The notes under the pieces: model-generated
Told to the model about the DNA's origin: nothing
The model's database searches: none
The model's input: only the letters and a program-made list of their open reading frames with translations
Part shown: in pieces, positions 1 to 9,457 of the stretch
Numbering within the stretch: the first letter of the stretch is position 1
How the letters are laid out: the number at the start of each line of letters is the position of its first letter
NCBI GenBank assembly: GCA_963784065.1
Contig: CAWAQA010000003.1
Location: 1,364,001-1,428,000, forward strand
DNA length: 64,000 bases
Reading direction: 5' to 3'
Source: CAWAQA01 sp963784065
Lineage (GTDB): Bacteria; Acidobacteriota; Vicinamibacteria; Vicinamibacterales; UBA2999
Made by a program: the position numbers and the translations under genes

Positions 1-6
1 AACACC

Positions 7-1360
7 ATGATGCGATATCGATTGCGCGCGCTCGGCGCCTCCGGCGCCGTGCTTGTTCTCGCGGCGGCCCTCGGCCTGTACGACGCGCCGACATCCGGCC
101 AGGTTCGTGCGCCCGGGCCCGCATCCGCGCAACCTGCAGCGCTCGCTCCAGGCTCACCGGAGGCGCTCGGGTTCTCCGCCGAGCGGCTCGCCCGGATGCG
201 CGACGTGCTCGGAGGCTTCGTCGAGCGCGAAGAGCTCAGCGGCGTCGTCCTGCTGGTGGCGCGCGACGGCCGTCTCGCGGATTTGTCCACCCTCGGCCAG
301 CAGGATCGCGAACGCCGGCTGCCCATGCAGCCCGACACGATCTTCCGGATCGCCTCGCAAACGAAGCTCGTCACGAGCGTCGCCGTGATGATGCTGTACG
401 AAGAAGGCCGGCTCCTCCTGACCGATCCGGTGTCCAGGTTCCTTCCCGAGCTGAAAGCACCCAAAGTGCTCGTCACCACGAAGGACGACCCGGCGCCGCA
501 GCCCGTTCCCGCGACGCGTGAAATCACCATCCGCGACCTCCTCACGCATCGGGCCGGATTCACGTACGGCTTCATAGACAACGGCCCGGTGGGCAACGCC
601 TATCGCGCACAGGGCGTGACGGACGGCCTGGCGATCCCGGAGGCGACGCTCGCCGCCAACGTGGCGCGGCTCGCCCGCATCCCGCTGGTCGCCCAGCCGG
701 GCGCCGAATTTCACTACTCGCTGAGCACCGACGTGCTCGGCCGCGTCGTCGAGGTGGTTTCGGGCCTCCCGCTCGACGCGTTTTTCGAGGACCGCATCTT
801 CAAGCGGCTGGGCATGCACGACACGGCGTTCTCGGTTCCGGACGCCAAGTGGTCGCGTCTCGCGGTCGCCTATACCGGGGCCGAACGCGGCGGCCTGCGG
901 CCGATGAAGGATCCGGAGACGTTCAACCTCACCGTCATGTCACCGTGGGAGTACCTACCGGCCGGCGAAGAAGTATCTGTCCGGCGGCGCAGGCCTCGTC
1001 TCGACCGCGATGGACTACGCCCGCTTTCTCGAGATGCTCCGTCGCGGCGGCGAACTCGACGGCGTGCGGGTCCTGTCACCGAAGACGGTTGAACTCATCA
1101 CGACGAGCCACACCGGCGACATCCCGCCAACCAGTCCGGGCACGGAGTTCGGCCTCGGCGTCGAAGTCGTGGTGGACCTCGGAGCGTCCGCGAGGTCTGG
1201 ATCGAATGGCGCCTACGGCTGGGCAGGTATCTACGGCAGCGTATATTGGGTTGACCCGAAGGAGCGGCTCGTCGCGGTGCTCATGACGCAGCGTTACCCC
1301 GGCGACGCGCGTTGGAGGGGCCCTTTCCGCACGATGGTGTACCAGGCGATCGTTCGCTGA
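7..1360 (+). pseudogene. Serine hydrolase, class C beta-lactamase fold (one frameshift)
   Basis: This is an exported serine hydrolase of the beta-lactamase/penicillin-binding-protein-like family. The N-terminus has a signal peptide (hydrophobic residues about 13-23). The nucleophile motif S-x-x-K is seen as SQTK at residues 117-120, and the YSL motif around residue 237 stands where the family has Y-x-N. The reading frame breaks near position 960. The second part, from about 970 to the stop at 1360, continues in another frame with the family's SGGAGLVST and GAYGWAG segments. One extra base accounts for the break, so I treat it as one gene that is probably intact in the organism. The natural substrate is unknown; esterase or peptidase activity is as likely as beta-lactamase activity. 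ATG codons at 7 and 10 are both possible starts. Confidence 0.8.
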
Positions 1361-1369
1361 GCAAGTTGC

Positions 1370-2525
1370 TCAGCGGCGGGGCGCCGGCGCGACGGGAGGG
1401 GCAGGCTTCGCAAAGCGCGCCGCATCCACCCGCGCGTTCGGCTGCACGTCGGTGATCTCGTACGAGTCCCGGCCGTTGATGCCGGTCATCGTCCACTTGA
1501 ACGGCATCTTGACGCCCGCCACCTCGCGATAGTCCTCATAGTCCATCTGGGTGGGGATGCGGCCGACCGGCGACTCGGCAAAACGCAGCTGCCGCACGAG
1601 CAGCGCCGTCTCGGGATCGAAATAGAGCGACGCGGTCACGCCTGTCGCGGTGGTGCCCTGGACGTGCGTCAGCTCCTTGCCGTCGATGAACGCGGGACGG
1701 CCCACGCGCCATTTCATCAGCGCGCTCTTGATCGCGCCAGGAAAACCGAGCGCGGCATCGAGCCTGGCGCCGTCGAGGTCCTGCCCCGTCAGCTCGAGCA
1801 CCGGCACCGGCCTGAACGGCGCGGCATACCAGGCGGTGCCGCCATCATGCGTCATGGTGCTGTCGCCGCTGTCGGTGTGGATGATCGTCGTGCGCCGGTC
1901 GGGGGCGGCGGCAAAAATCTCCACCGGCCGTTCCTGCGACTCCGGTCCGTAACCGACACTGGTCCCTTTGGCGGTGTAGCTCTTCAACGCGCGCAAGCCG
2001 CTGCGCCCCGCCAATCGCCTCGATGTACTTGTCGAGCACCACGTCGGCCTGCGGCGCGTCGGGCGCCTGCTGGATGATGTCGAGCGGGTTGTCGGGAGGG
2101 AAGCCGCCATAGACGTCGGCAAGGTTCGGCGTCACCTTCGGGCGATCGCTGCCGCGATGACACGAGTAGCAGGTCACCATCTGACGGCCGCCGAAGTGCG
2201 TCTTGTTGATGGTCTGCATCATCACGACCATGACGCGCGCCATGTTCTTGCGGGGGTTGTCCGCGGCAAAGCCGTCCCAGTTCCTGTCGTCGGCGGCATG
2301 GCAGTCCTCGCACGACATGCCGAGCGCCGCCGAAAAGGCGCCCATCGTCCCCATGAACTCCTGGACGGAAATGCCGCGGAGCACCTTGACGTTCTTGAAT
2401 ACCTGCTCCGCCAGCAGCGGCTGCTGCGCCGGCGCCGCCTGGCCGCTGACCATCACCACCGTCAGCGCCCACATCGCCGCCGTGCCCATGACCCCAAGAA
2501 CGGTTCGCCGCGAGCCGAGATTCAT
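1370..2525 (-). pseudogene. Di-heme c-type cytochrome, photosynthetic reaction centre cytochrome-like (one frameshift)
   Basis: The N-terminal part is a signal peptide (residues about 1-33) followed by a cytochrome domain with two heme-binding CxxCH motifs, CEDCH at residues 72-76 and CYSCH at 119-123. The spacing and flanking segments resemble the reaction-centre cytochrome c subunit family, which is common in non-photosynthetic Acidobacteriota. The C-terminal 200 residues form a separate beta-rich domain (start ALKSYTAKGTSVGYG) like those attached to such cytochromes. The frame changes near 1995 and one extra base explains it. The start at 2525 has GGAG six bases upstream. It probably acts as a periplasmic electron carrier; the partner is unknown. 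Confidence 0.8.
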
Positions 2526-2541
2526 GATGTCTCCGTGAAAT

Positions 2542-2620
2542 AGCCGGCAGCGGGCAGCGGTCAGTGACGGCAGGCATCCGCCCTGACGCGTGACCTGCGA
2601 GCTGCCTGCTGCCGGCTGCA
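2542..2620. repeat. Mirrored 7-bp word element (GGCAGC type)
   Basis: The gap between the cytochrome gene and the FG-GAP gene holds 7-bp words such as GCCGGCA and GCGGGCA at 2543-2556. They are mirrored by their complements at 2601-2617; the 17-bp arms 2542-2558 and 2601-2617 differ at one base. The same word occurs at 19.56 kb and 53.39 kb. Confidence 0.75.
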
Positions 2621-2622
2621 GC

Positions 2623-4248
2623 TCAGAACGATGTCGTCGTCGGGGCCGAAATCCCGAACACGTACGCGGCGCCGGACTCCATCGCCGAGTTGTCAGCCTG
2701 GTTGCCGTTCGCACCGCGACTCGAACTGTCCTCGCCGAGCGCCGTCGCCACCAGCGTGCGGCCGTCGCGCGACAGCGCAACGGCGCTGCCAATCTGATCG
2801 AACGCTTCCGTATTCGACCCTTTGATGTAGGCCTCCTGGCGCCACGTCGTGCCACTGCGCCGGAACAGATAGACGGCGCCCGATTCGGTGGCGTCATTGC
2901 CCTGCTGGTTGCCGTTGATGCCGCGGCCGAGCGTGTCCTCGAGCGACGCGCCCATCGCCGCGGTATTCCCGTCGCCGCTCAGCGCCAGGCGCGATCCAAA
3001 CCAGTCGTTGGGTCCCGTGTTCGAGGCCTTGAAGAACGCCTGCTGCGTCCACGTGGTGCCGGCGCGGGCAAAGACGTAGGCGGCGCCGGTCGAGAGGTCG
3101 CCCTCCCGATCGTTGTGGCACGGTTCGGTCGGATTCACGCCGGTCGCGAGACAGTCCTCGTCGAGGGAACCCACCAGCAGCGTGTGGCCATCGTCGCTGA
3201 GCACGACGTGGACGCCGAAGGAATCACCGCCCTCGGGGTTGCTGGCATGGATGTACGCCTGCTGCGTCCAGAATCCGTTTGCCAGTTTCACGTAGACGTA
3301 GACGGCGCCCGCGCCGCCGCGACCGTTGTCAACCACTCCGTTGATGCCCGGGGACGAGCCGTCCTCGTCGAAGGCGCCGATGGCGAGCGTGCGCCCGTCG
3401 GCGCTGAGCGCAACGGAGTACCCGAACATGTCGCCCTCGTCCGGATTGGTCGCCTTGAGGAACGCCGTCTGCGCCCAGGTCGCGCCGGTGCGATTGAACA
3501 CGTACACGGCGCCCGCCAGCTGCATCGAGTTGTCAGCCTGGTTGCCGTTGAGGCCGCTGCTGTCCTCGGAGTGCGCGCCGACGGCGATCGTGTTGCCGTC
3601 GTCGCTGATGGCCAGGGAAAAGCCGAACTGGTCGCCATCGCCGAAGCTGTCGGCCGTCCCGGCCTCGCCGGTGTTGGACGCCTTCAGATAGGCCTGCTGC
3701 GACCACGTCGTGCCGCGGCGCGTGAACACGTAGGCGGCGCCGGCCTGCGGGATCGACTGGTCCGCCTGGTTGCCGTTGACGCCCGTGGCGTTGCTGGGAT
3801 CCCAGAAGGCCGACACGACGAGCGTGTTGCCGTCGGCGCTGATCGCAACGGCATGGCCGAACTCGGCGTTCATCGACGGATTGGACGCCTTGAGGTAGGC
3901 CTGCTGCACCCAGTTGCTGCCGTTGCGGACGAACACGTACGCGGCGCCGGCGCCGTCGATCGAATTGTCATTCTGGTTGCCGTTGACGCCGCGCGCGCCG
4001 CTGCCTTCGTGCGGGGCGCCGACGACCAGGGTGTTGCCGTCGCCGCTCAGCGCCGCCCCGAAGCCGGCGTGGCCGTCGAGCACGCCCCCGCACCCGAAAT
4101 GGTCGCTGGCCTCGGCGTTGGACGCCTTGAGATACGCGAGCTGCGTGACCTGCGTTGGCGAAGCCTGTGATTGAGCGTGTGTATGAACCACGAGCCCGGC
4201 AATACCGAGGGACACCACGGCCAGGGCCTGACGGTGTATGCCTTTCAT
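2623..4248 (-). CDS. FG-GAP repeat (integrin-like beta-propeller) exported protein
   Basis: A 541-residue protein with an N-terminal signal peptide ending near HTHAQSQA. The rest is a series of about eight repeats of roughly 60 residues, each with the pattern D-x-FG-x-x-VALS-x-DGNTLVVGA, then GxNGNQxDNS, GAAYVF and W-x-QQAYLKASN. This is the FG-GAP/integrin alpha beta-propeller signature with calcium-binding-like Asp/Asn loops. It is likely a secreted or surface-attached propeller involved in adhesion or protein contact; the ligand cannot be told. A second protein of the same design lies at 9.5-11.0 kb. The start at 4248 is preceded by GGAGC. Confidence 0.85.
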   Translation of the reverse strand: MKGIHRQALAVVSLGIAGLVVHTHAQSQASPTQVTQLAYLKASNAEASDHFGCGGVLDGHAGFGAALSGDGNTLVVGAPHEGSGARGVNGNQNDNSIDGAGAAYVFVRNGSNWVQQAYLKASNPSMNAEFGHAVAISADGNTLVVSAFWDPSNATGVNGNQADQSIPQAGAAYVFTRRGTTWSQQAYLKASNTGEAGTADSFGDGDQFGFSLAISDDGNTIAVGAHSEDSSGLNGNQADNSMQLAGAVYVFNRTGATWAQTAFLKATNPDEGDMFGYSVALSADGRTLAIGAFDEDGSSPGINGVVDNGRGGAGAVYVYVKLANGFWTQQAYIHASNPEGGDSFGVHVVLSDDGHTLLVGSLDEDCLATGVNPTEPCHNDREGDLSTGAAYVFARAGTTWTQQAFFKASNTGPNDWFGSRLALSGDGNTAAMGASLEDTLGRGINGNQQGNDATESGAVYLFRRSGTTWRQEAYIKGSNTEAFDQIGSAVALSRDGRTLVATALGEDSSSRGANGNQADNSAMESGAAYVFGISAPTTTSF

Positions 4249-4267
4249 CGCAGCTCCAATCGTCGGC

Positions 4268-4726
4268 TCAGGGGGCGGTCGCCGGCTGGTTCAAGCTGGT
4301 GCCGCTCTCGCTCGCGGGCGGCGTCGGCTCGCCGTAGTTCGGCGTGCGCCAGATCTCCTTGCCGGTCTCGGGCAAGACCACGTTCGCGCGCTCGGTCAGA
4401 TTGATATACGGGGCGCCGCTCTTCAGACGCCGGCCGGTGAACTGGATCTTCATCCCCGGCTTGACGGTATTCGGGTTCCAGCCGAAGTTCTTGATCAACT
4501 GCTGCGGCCCGCCAAGTTCAGCCTGCCAGCGCACGGTCTTGCCGCTCGGGTCAGGGGCGTCGAAGACGATGTGGGCGTGAGGATTCGTCATCTGGAGCTC
4601 CACCACAGTGCCCGAGATGGTCATGACGTCCTCGACGTACCGGCCGGCGTCGCCGTGGTGCGCACGGGCCGAGCCCGACAAAACGAGGACCGCCAGACAA
4701 ACGCCGACGAGCACGCTCTTCCACAT
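4268..4726 (-). CDS. DUF6152 family exported protein
   Basis: A small 152-residue protein with a clear signal peptide (residues 1-22, cleavage near ARA/HH). It matches the DUF6152 pattern: HH just after cleavage, a TNPHAH segment near residue 48, W-x-x-E in the middle, and a WNPNTVKPG stretch followed by a basic GRRLKSG segment. The function of the family is unknown; members often lie beside outer-membrane or redox proteins. The start is well supported by AGGAGGT seven bases upstream. It lies 19 bp upstream of the FG-GAP gene on the same strand and may be co-transcribed with it. Confidence 0.8.
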   Translation of the reverse strand: MWKSVLVGVCLAVLVLSGSARAHHGDAGRYVEDVMTISGTVVELQMTNPHAHIVFDAPDPSGKTVRWQAELGGPQQLIKNFGWNPNTVKPGMKIQFTGRRLKSGAPYINLTERANVVLPETGKEIWRTPNYGEPTPPASESGTSLNQPATAP

Positions 4727-7043
4727 GGGTGCGACCTCCTATAAGGGCCAATTATCGCGGATAGATGCGTCAATTTCTCACTTCCCCCAAGCTCTGTCAA
4801 ATCAGTTGGGAGGAGGCCGCCGGGCCCGTTCGCGAAGGGCGGCCCCGAGGTTGGTGCGGGCGTCCTGGAACCCGGGGTCGAGGGCCACGGCGCGCTCGAA
4901 GTGGCCGACGGCGTCGTCCAACTGTCCTTGCAGCGCCAGCATCAGCCCGAGGTCGTTGTGCGCCTGGGCGTTCGCCGGGTCGAGCTCAACGGACCGCTGC
5001 AGGTGCCCGAGCGCCTCTGCCGGCGCGCCGCGACCCGCGAGCGCGGCGCCAAGGTGCCAATGCGTCGCGGCCGAGCCCGGATCGAGGCGGAGCGCCTCCC
5101 GGAATTCCGCGATCGCCTCATCGACCTTGCCGGACGAGGCCAGTGCAATGCCGAGCAGATTGTGCACGTCGGCCGATTCCGGGACGATCGCGCCCAGATA
5201 CGCGCTGCCGGCCACCTCGCGCCCTTCACGGTCGGCACTCGCGCGCGCACGCCGCACTTCGAGTGGAGTGGCCGTGTAGGCGCGCTGCAGCAGCGCCAGG
5301 TACAGCTCGAGATCCGCGGCCTCGGGCACGGGCCTGCCGTTCACGAAGCACCGGGGGCACCACGCGGCGACGTCGTCCAGCTTCACGATCGACGCGGGCA
5401 CCGCCTCTCCGAAGTTGAGGAGCGACAGCACGCCGTATTCCTGGATCGGGCGGTCGTCGGTGACGGGCGGCGTATCGCGCGTCGCATCCGCGAGCGTCTG
5501 CGCGGAGGCCACGAAGGTGCCGACGATCTCCGTCACGCTGCCGAGATCGAGCCGTTCCAGGTCGGCCCGGACCATCGGGGCCTGGGCGAGGCTGGCCGCG
5601 AGCCGTCCGGGATCCACGTCGGCACGCACCCCGTTTGCGCCGAGCAGCAGCAGATCCGATTCCGCGCCGGACACGAGCACCGCCATCGGGAACACGTTGA
5701 CGAAGGCGCGCACCATCGCCAGCGTGGTGGACGAGGGCACCTGGTAGGCAGGAAGCCACTGGCTGACGTAGCCGCCCGGCTTCAGGCGCGATCGCGCGAG
5801 CTCGTAGAATTCCTGCGAATACAGTGCGGCCACGCCAGCGTATCCGATGGGCGGCGGCTCGAGCGTGACCAGGTCGTAGGCCCCTGCCGGCTGCATCTGC
5901 AGATGCTGCCGGCCATCGTTGACGTGGACCGCGACGCGCGGGTCGCGCAGCACGTCCTTGTTGAACTCGCTGAAGTAGTGGGCGTGGTCGAGAACGTCCC
6001 TCGACAGGTCGGCGATCTCCACGCGCCGGATTGACGGGTGCAGCGTCGCGGCGTGTGTCGTGTTCCCCACGCCAAAGCCGATCACGAGGACGCTCTCGGG
6101 CTTGTCGATCGAGAGGAGCGGCAGGTGCGCGAGCGCCCGCATGTAGCGCTGCGAAAACGGCAAGGTTGACGACATCGGATGACCATTCGTGAACAGCGTG
6201 CGCCCTTTCCCGGGCGCGTCGGTCACGCTGATCACCTCGTTCACCCCTTCGCTCACCGTGAGAAGCTGTTCGTGCCCGGCGCGCTCCGGCAACGCGCGCG
6301 TCAGGACGTAATCAGCAGGCAGCGAGAGCCACAGCCCTGCCGCCCCGCCGGCCAGGACGAGCGAGCCGGCGAGTGCCCACCGGGATCGGCGATCGGTCAT
6401 CCGGGATCCCAGGTACACCGGCACGATCGCCGCGGCCGCCGTCGCCACGAGCGTCGTGGCGCTGCCCTGGATCCCGAGCGTCGGCAGCAGGAGGAATCCC
6501 GTGGCCAGCGAGCCGGCGACGGCGCCAGCCGTGTTCGCGAAATAGAGCGCGCCGGCGCGACGCCCCACCGACCGCTCCGCGCGCTGGACGATGGCGTTCG
6601 CCAGGGGAAAGCTGAATCCCATGAGCAGCGCGGGTAACGCCACCTCCAGCAGGATCGGCTTCGCGTTGAACCACAGTTCGACGAGTGCACCGGCCGATCC
6701 GGAGGCGAGCCCGGCCTGGTAGTTCGGATCCGCCACGATCGCGGCGTCCGTCGCCCTCGAGTCCGCGAGGAACAGCCCGAGCAAGGTGAACACCACGAAG
6801 AGCGACTGCGCGAACATGAACCAGGCTGCGGGCGCCGGGGTTCGCCGCGCCACGATGCCGGCGGCGAGCGCGCCGGCGCCGATGCCGACGAGGATCACGG
6901 CCAGCAGCAGCGAGAACACGGCGCGGAACTGGCCGAGGATCATCGTGAAGTGGCGGAACCAGAGGATCTCCATCCCGAGGGCGGCGAACCCGGACAACAC
7001 CAGGGCGAGCGCGATGCAGACGCGACGCGCGCTCCGCCTCCAG

Positions 7044-7106
7044 ACTCCGGACTTCGGGCTCGCAGGCTTCGGGCTCCAGGCGCCCGGGGAACTTCGGGCT
7101 CGGCTC
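7044..7106. repeat. 7-bp word array within a coding linker
   Basis: About nine consecutive 7-bp words (for example ACTCCGG, ACTTCGG, GGCTTCG, GGCTCCA) run through the linker of the fused spermidine synthase-like gene. They directly precede three palindromic repeats. No mirrored right arm is obvious here. Confidence 0.6.
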
Positions 7107-7110
7107 CACG

Positions 7111-7222
7111 TGGGCCGGCTGAAGCCGGCCCCTACGCCGTTTCGATTCGATCTGCGCCGGCTGAACCCGGCTCCCAGCCACTTTCCTGGCCGTCGTAGGG
7201 TCCGGCTTCAGCCGGACCGACG
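7111..7222. repeat. Cluster of three REP-like palindromes
   Basis: There are palindromes at 7111-7135 (GGGCCGGCTGAAGCCGGCC then CCTACG), 7153-7177 (a degenerate copy) and 7190-7222 (CGTAGGG followed by the inverted core). The first and third form an inverted pair with the CCTACG tails facing each other. They lie in the open linker of the surrounding coding region. Confidence 0.75.
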
Positions 7223-7897
7223 AGGCCTTCAGCGGGCCCATCGCAAGATACAGGGCCCCCACGCCTGCGAGCGCATTCAAGGCAACGGCAATGAACTGCG
7301 TGTTGACGCAAGCCGTACGCAGGCACGAGCGCAAAGTCCGTCAGCAGGCAGCCGAGCGCCGCGCCGGCGGTGTTGACGCTGTAGAGGACCGCGATGCGCC
7401 AGCCGCCGATCGCCACGTCGCGGCGAACGAGATGCCGGATGAGCAGCGTGAGCGTGCCGCCCATCAACACCGCGATCGGAGTCAGCAGCACCACCGCGAT
7501 GCCGGCGCGCGCCAGGTACGATCCGGCCGACAGCACGTTCCAGCCCTCCGCGTCCTGCCCGTACGAGGACACGACCGCCGAGAGCCGACCGAGATGCGGC
7601 AGCAGCGCCGAGATACCGAGCCCCAACGCCGCGATCGCGAGCTCGACGTACCCGTACGCGCGCAGCAGCGATGCCGGACGCTCGGCGTACCGGCGGTCGG
7701 CCCACGCGCCGACGAGATAACCGCCGACGCCAAGGCCGAGCATGAACACGGCGACGACGATCGACGCCGAGTAGATCGTGTTCCCGAAAACGTTGCCGAA
7801 CACGCGGACCCAGACGACCTGATAAATCAAGCCGCTGAGGCCGGAAAGGAAGAACAGGAGGTAGAGCAGGGAGATCACTGGACAGGGACTCGACGAT

Positions 7898-8006
7898 GGT
7901 CTCCGGTCTCCGGTCTACAGTCTCCAGTCATCATCGGTCTTCAGTCTACAGTCTCCGGTCTACAGCCCTGATGAGGACCGCAGACCGGAGACCGAAGACC
8001 GTAGAC
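7898..8006. repeat. Mirrored 7-bp word element (GGTCTCC/GGTCTAC type)
   Basis: The left arm has five words (GGTCTCC, GGTCTCC, GGTCTAC, AGTCTCC, AGTCATC), a 3-bp slip, then four more words (7936-7963). The right arm, 7980-8006, has GCAGACC, GGAGACC and GAAGACC, the complements. It lies between the NHL gene and the downstream fused membrane gene, both on the minus strand. Confidence 0.8.
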
Positions 8007-8016
8007 GACGCGCCGT

Positions 8017-9315
8017 CTACTGCGTGGCGGTCGTCGGGATCCCCTTCGCCACCAGGAACGCCGGGTTCGCGCCCGCCCGTGGCCGGAACTTCTGCGCGCC
8101 GGCGTTGTCCACTTCGGCCACGTAGAAGTTGCCTTCCGAATCGACGTGCATGCCGTGCACGCCCCAGAAGCCGCCGGGGAAGTTGCCCCACGTGCCCCAC
8201 GAGTACATGAAGTTGCCGTTCAGGTCGTACTTGATCATCTTCGAGCTCGCCCGATCGAACGCCCACAGGTGGCGGGTGCCGTCCATGATGATCAGGTGAA
8301 TGTCCGACGGCGGCTGGCCGATGCTCCACTGATCGAGGAACTTGCCGTTGTCGTCGAAGACCTGGATGCGGCGGTTGCCGCGGTCGTTCACGAAGACACG
8401 GCGCGTCTGCGGATCGACGGCGACGCCGTGCACGTTGTTGAAGTAGCCGCCGCGCGTCTCCTTGCCGTTCTCGCCACGCTGGCCCCACGCCGTGAGGTAG
8501 TTGCCGTCCTTGTCCAGCTTCACCACGCGCGTGTTGGCATAGCCGTCGGCCACGAAGATGGCATCGGGCAGGAAGGCCATGAACGTCGGCCGGTAGAAGT
8601 GCTTCGCATCGCTGCCCGGCACGTTCGGCTCGCCGATGGTCTTGATCAGGCGCTTCCCGTCGTTCGAGAACAGGAAGATGGCATGGCGGTAGTCGTCCAC
8701 GATCCAGATGTTCTTCTGCGGATCGTACGGGCTCTGATAGACGGCGTGCGGACGACGGAACATCTTGTCCCACTGCGACCACACGTCGGCCTCGCGATAG
8801 TTCCCCTCCGCGTCGACCACCTTCACGATGTGCTGCCACTGGTAGTCCACGCCGGGCTGGCCCGCGTCCAGGTCGTTGCCGGGCGTCTTGCCGTCGGGCC
8901 CGAACAGCGCTCCTGGAGGGCTCGCCGACGTGGCGTCGCGCCACGGCAGCCGGCCAATGGGGAACTCGATGCTCGGCCCGAGCTGTGTCAGCTTGGTCGT
9001 CATCGGCCGCTCGATGTTCGGCAGCTCGCCGCGCTGCAGGATGAAGACGCGGTTCGGGCTTTCTGCGAACACACCCTGGCCGGCGCCCCACGTCCACTTC
9101 TCATGCCCGGGCTGCGCGCCCAGCGGCTTCGGCCAGTTCTGGACGATGTCGTAGGCGCCGAAGATGTCCTGGCCGCCCTTCTCGCCGGGAACGGCCGCGA
9201 AGCGCGGCTGCGGCGCCGGCGCCTGCCCCTCCACTGGCGCCGAGCGATATCCGATCATGTAGATCGCCACCGCCGCGACCGCCGCCGTGACGATGATCGA
9301 CGCACGATTACGCAT
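8017..9315 (-). CDS. NHL-repeat / peptidyl-alpha-hydroxyglycine lyase-like beta-propeller protein
   Basis: A 432-residue exported protein with an uncleaved or cleaved hydrophobic N-terminus (residues about 8-23). The body carries NHL-type blades: PHAVYQSPYDPQKNIWIVDD, PTFMAFLPDAIFVADGYANT, NNVHGVAVDPQTRRVFVNDR, and GVHGMHVDSEGNFYVAEVDN. These give a six-bladed propeller of the kind found in peptidylglycine-amidating lyases. The spacing of D-x-R and H residues resembles that family, but the catalytic metal site was not verified. Its substrate is unknown. GGGAGG lies nine bases before the ATG. It is transcribed in the same direction as the genes on both sides, separated from each by repeat elements. 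Confidence 0.85.
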   Translation of the reverse strand: MRNRASIIVTAAVAAVAIYMIGYRSAPVEGQAPAPQPRFAAVPGEKGGQDIFGAYDIVQNWPKPLGAQPGHEKWTWGAGQGVFAESPNRVFILQRGELPNIERPMTTKLTQLGPSIEFPIGRLPWRDATSASPPGALFGPDGKTPGNDLDAGQPGVDYQWQHIVKVVDAEGNYREADVWSQWDKMFRRPHAVYQSPYDPQKNIWIVDDYRHAIFLFSNDGKRLIKTIGEPNVPGSDAKHFYRPTFMAFLPDAIFVADGYANTRVVKLDKDGNYLTAWGQRGENGKETRGGYFNNVHGVAVDPQTRRVFVNDRGNRRIQVFDDNGKFLDQWSIGQPPSDIHLIIMDGTRHLWAFDRASSKMIKYDLNGNFMYSWGTWGNFPGGFWGVHGMHVDSEGNFYVAEVDNAGAQKFRPRAGANPAFLVAKGIPTTATQ

Positions 9316-9369
9316 AGATCTGTCCTCCCAATCCGAACTCTGATTGCGGGCACGCGCTTCACAGCACGG

Positions 9370-9429
9370 CGCGGAGACGCGGAGACCGGAGGATATCAGC
9401 CGCCTGCTCCGTGCCTCCGCGTCTCCGCG
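9370..9429. repeat. Inverted repeat of CGGAGAC words
   Basis: Perfect 15-bp arms at 9370-9384 and 9415-9429 (CGCGGAGACGCGGAG and its complement) separated by 30 bp. The arms read as 7-bp words CGGAGAC, GCGGAGA, CCGGAGG against CCTCCGC, GTCTCCG. It lies between the FG-GAP gene and the NHL gene. Confidence 0.8.
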
Positions 9430-9457
9430 GCCCGTTGCATGAAGAACCGCTCAACGT

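Larger units (their letters stand above)
4802..7878 (-). pseudogene. Fused polytopic membrane / spermidine synthase-like protein with C-terminal TPRs (two frameshifts)
   Basis: The N-terminal half (7878 to about 7300) has several membrane helices, starting MISLLYLLFFLSGLSGLIYQ, the usual opening of fused MFS-type spermidine synthase-like proteins. A second membrane half begins near 7010 (SGFAALGMEILWFRHF). Next comes a Rossmann methyltransferase-type domain with SVLVIGFGVGNTTHAA and LVTLEPPPIGYAG, typical of the spermidine synthase superfamily. The C-terminus has about three TPRs (AxAHNDLGLMLALQG). True aminopropyltransferase activity is not assured in such fusions. Frame breaks lie near 7305 and 7030. 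Between them the inter-domain linker is made of palindromic and 7-bp repeat sequence. The GTG at 7878 is taken as the start. Confidence 0.75.

Noticed and set aside
2590..4170. Long plus-strand open frame opposite the FG-GAP gene
   Set aside because: It is the antisense shadow of a high-GC repeat gene: the repeats give periodic Arg/Val-rich nonsense and there is no ribosome binding site or known domain.
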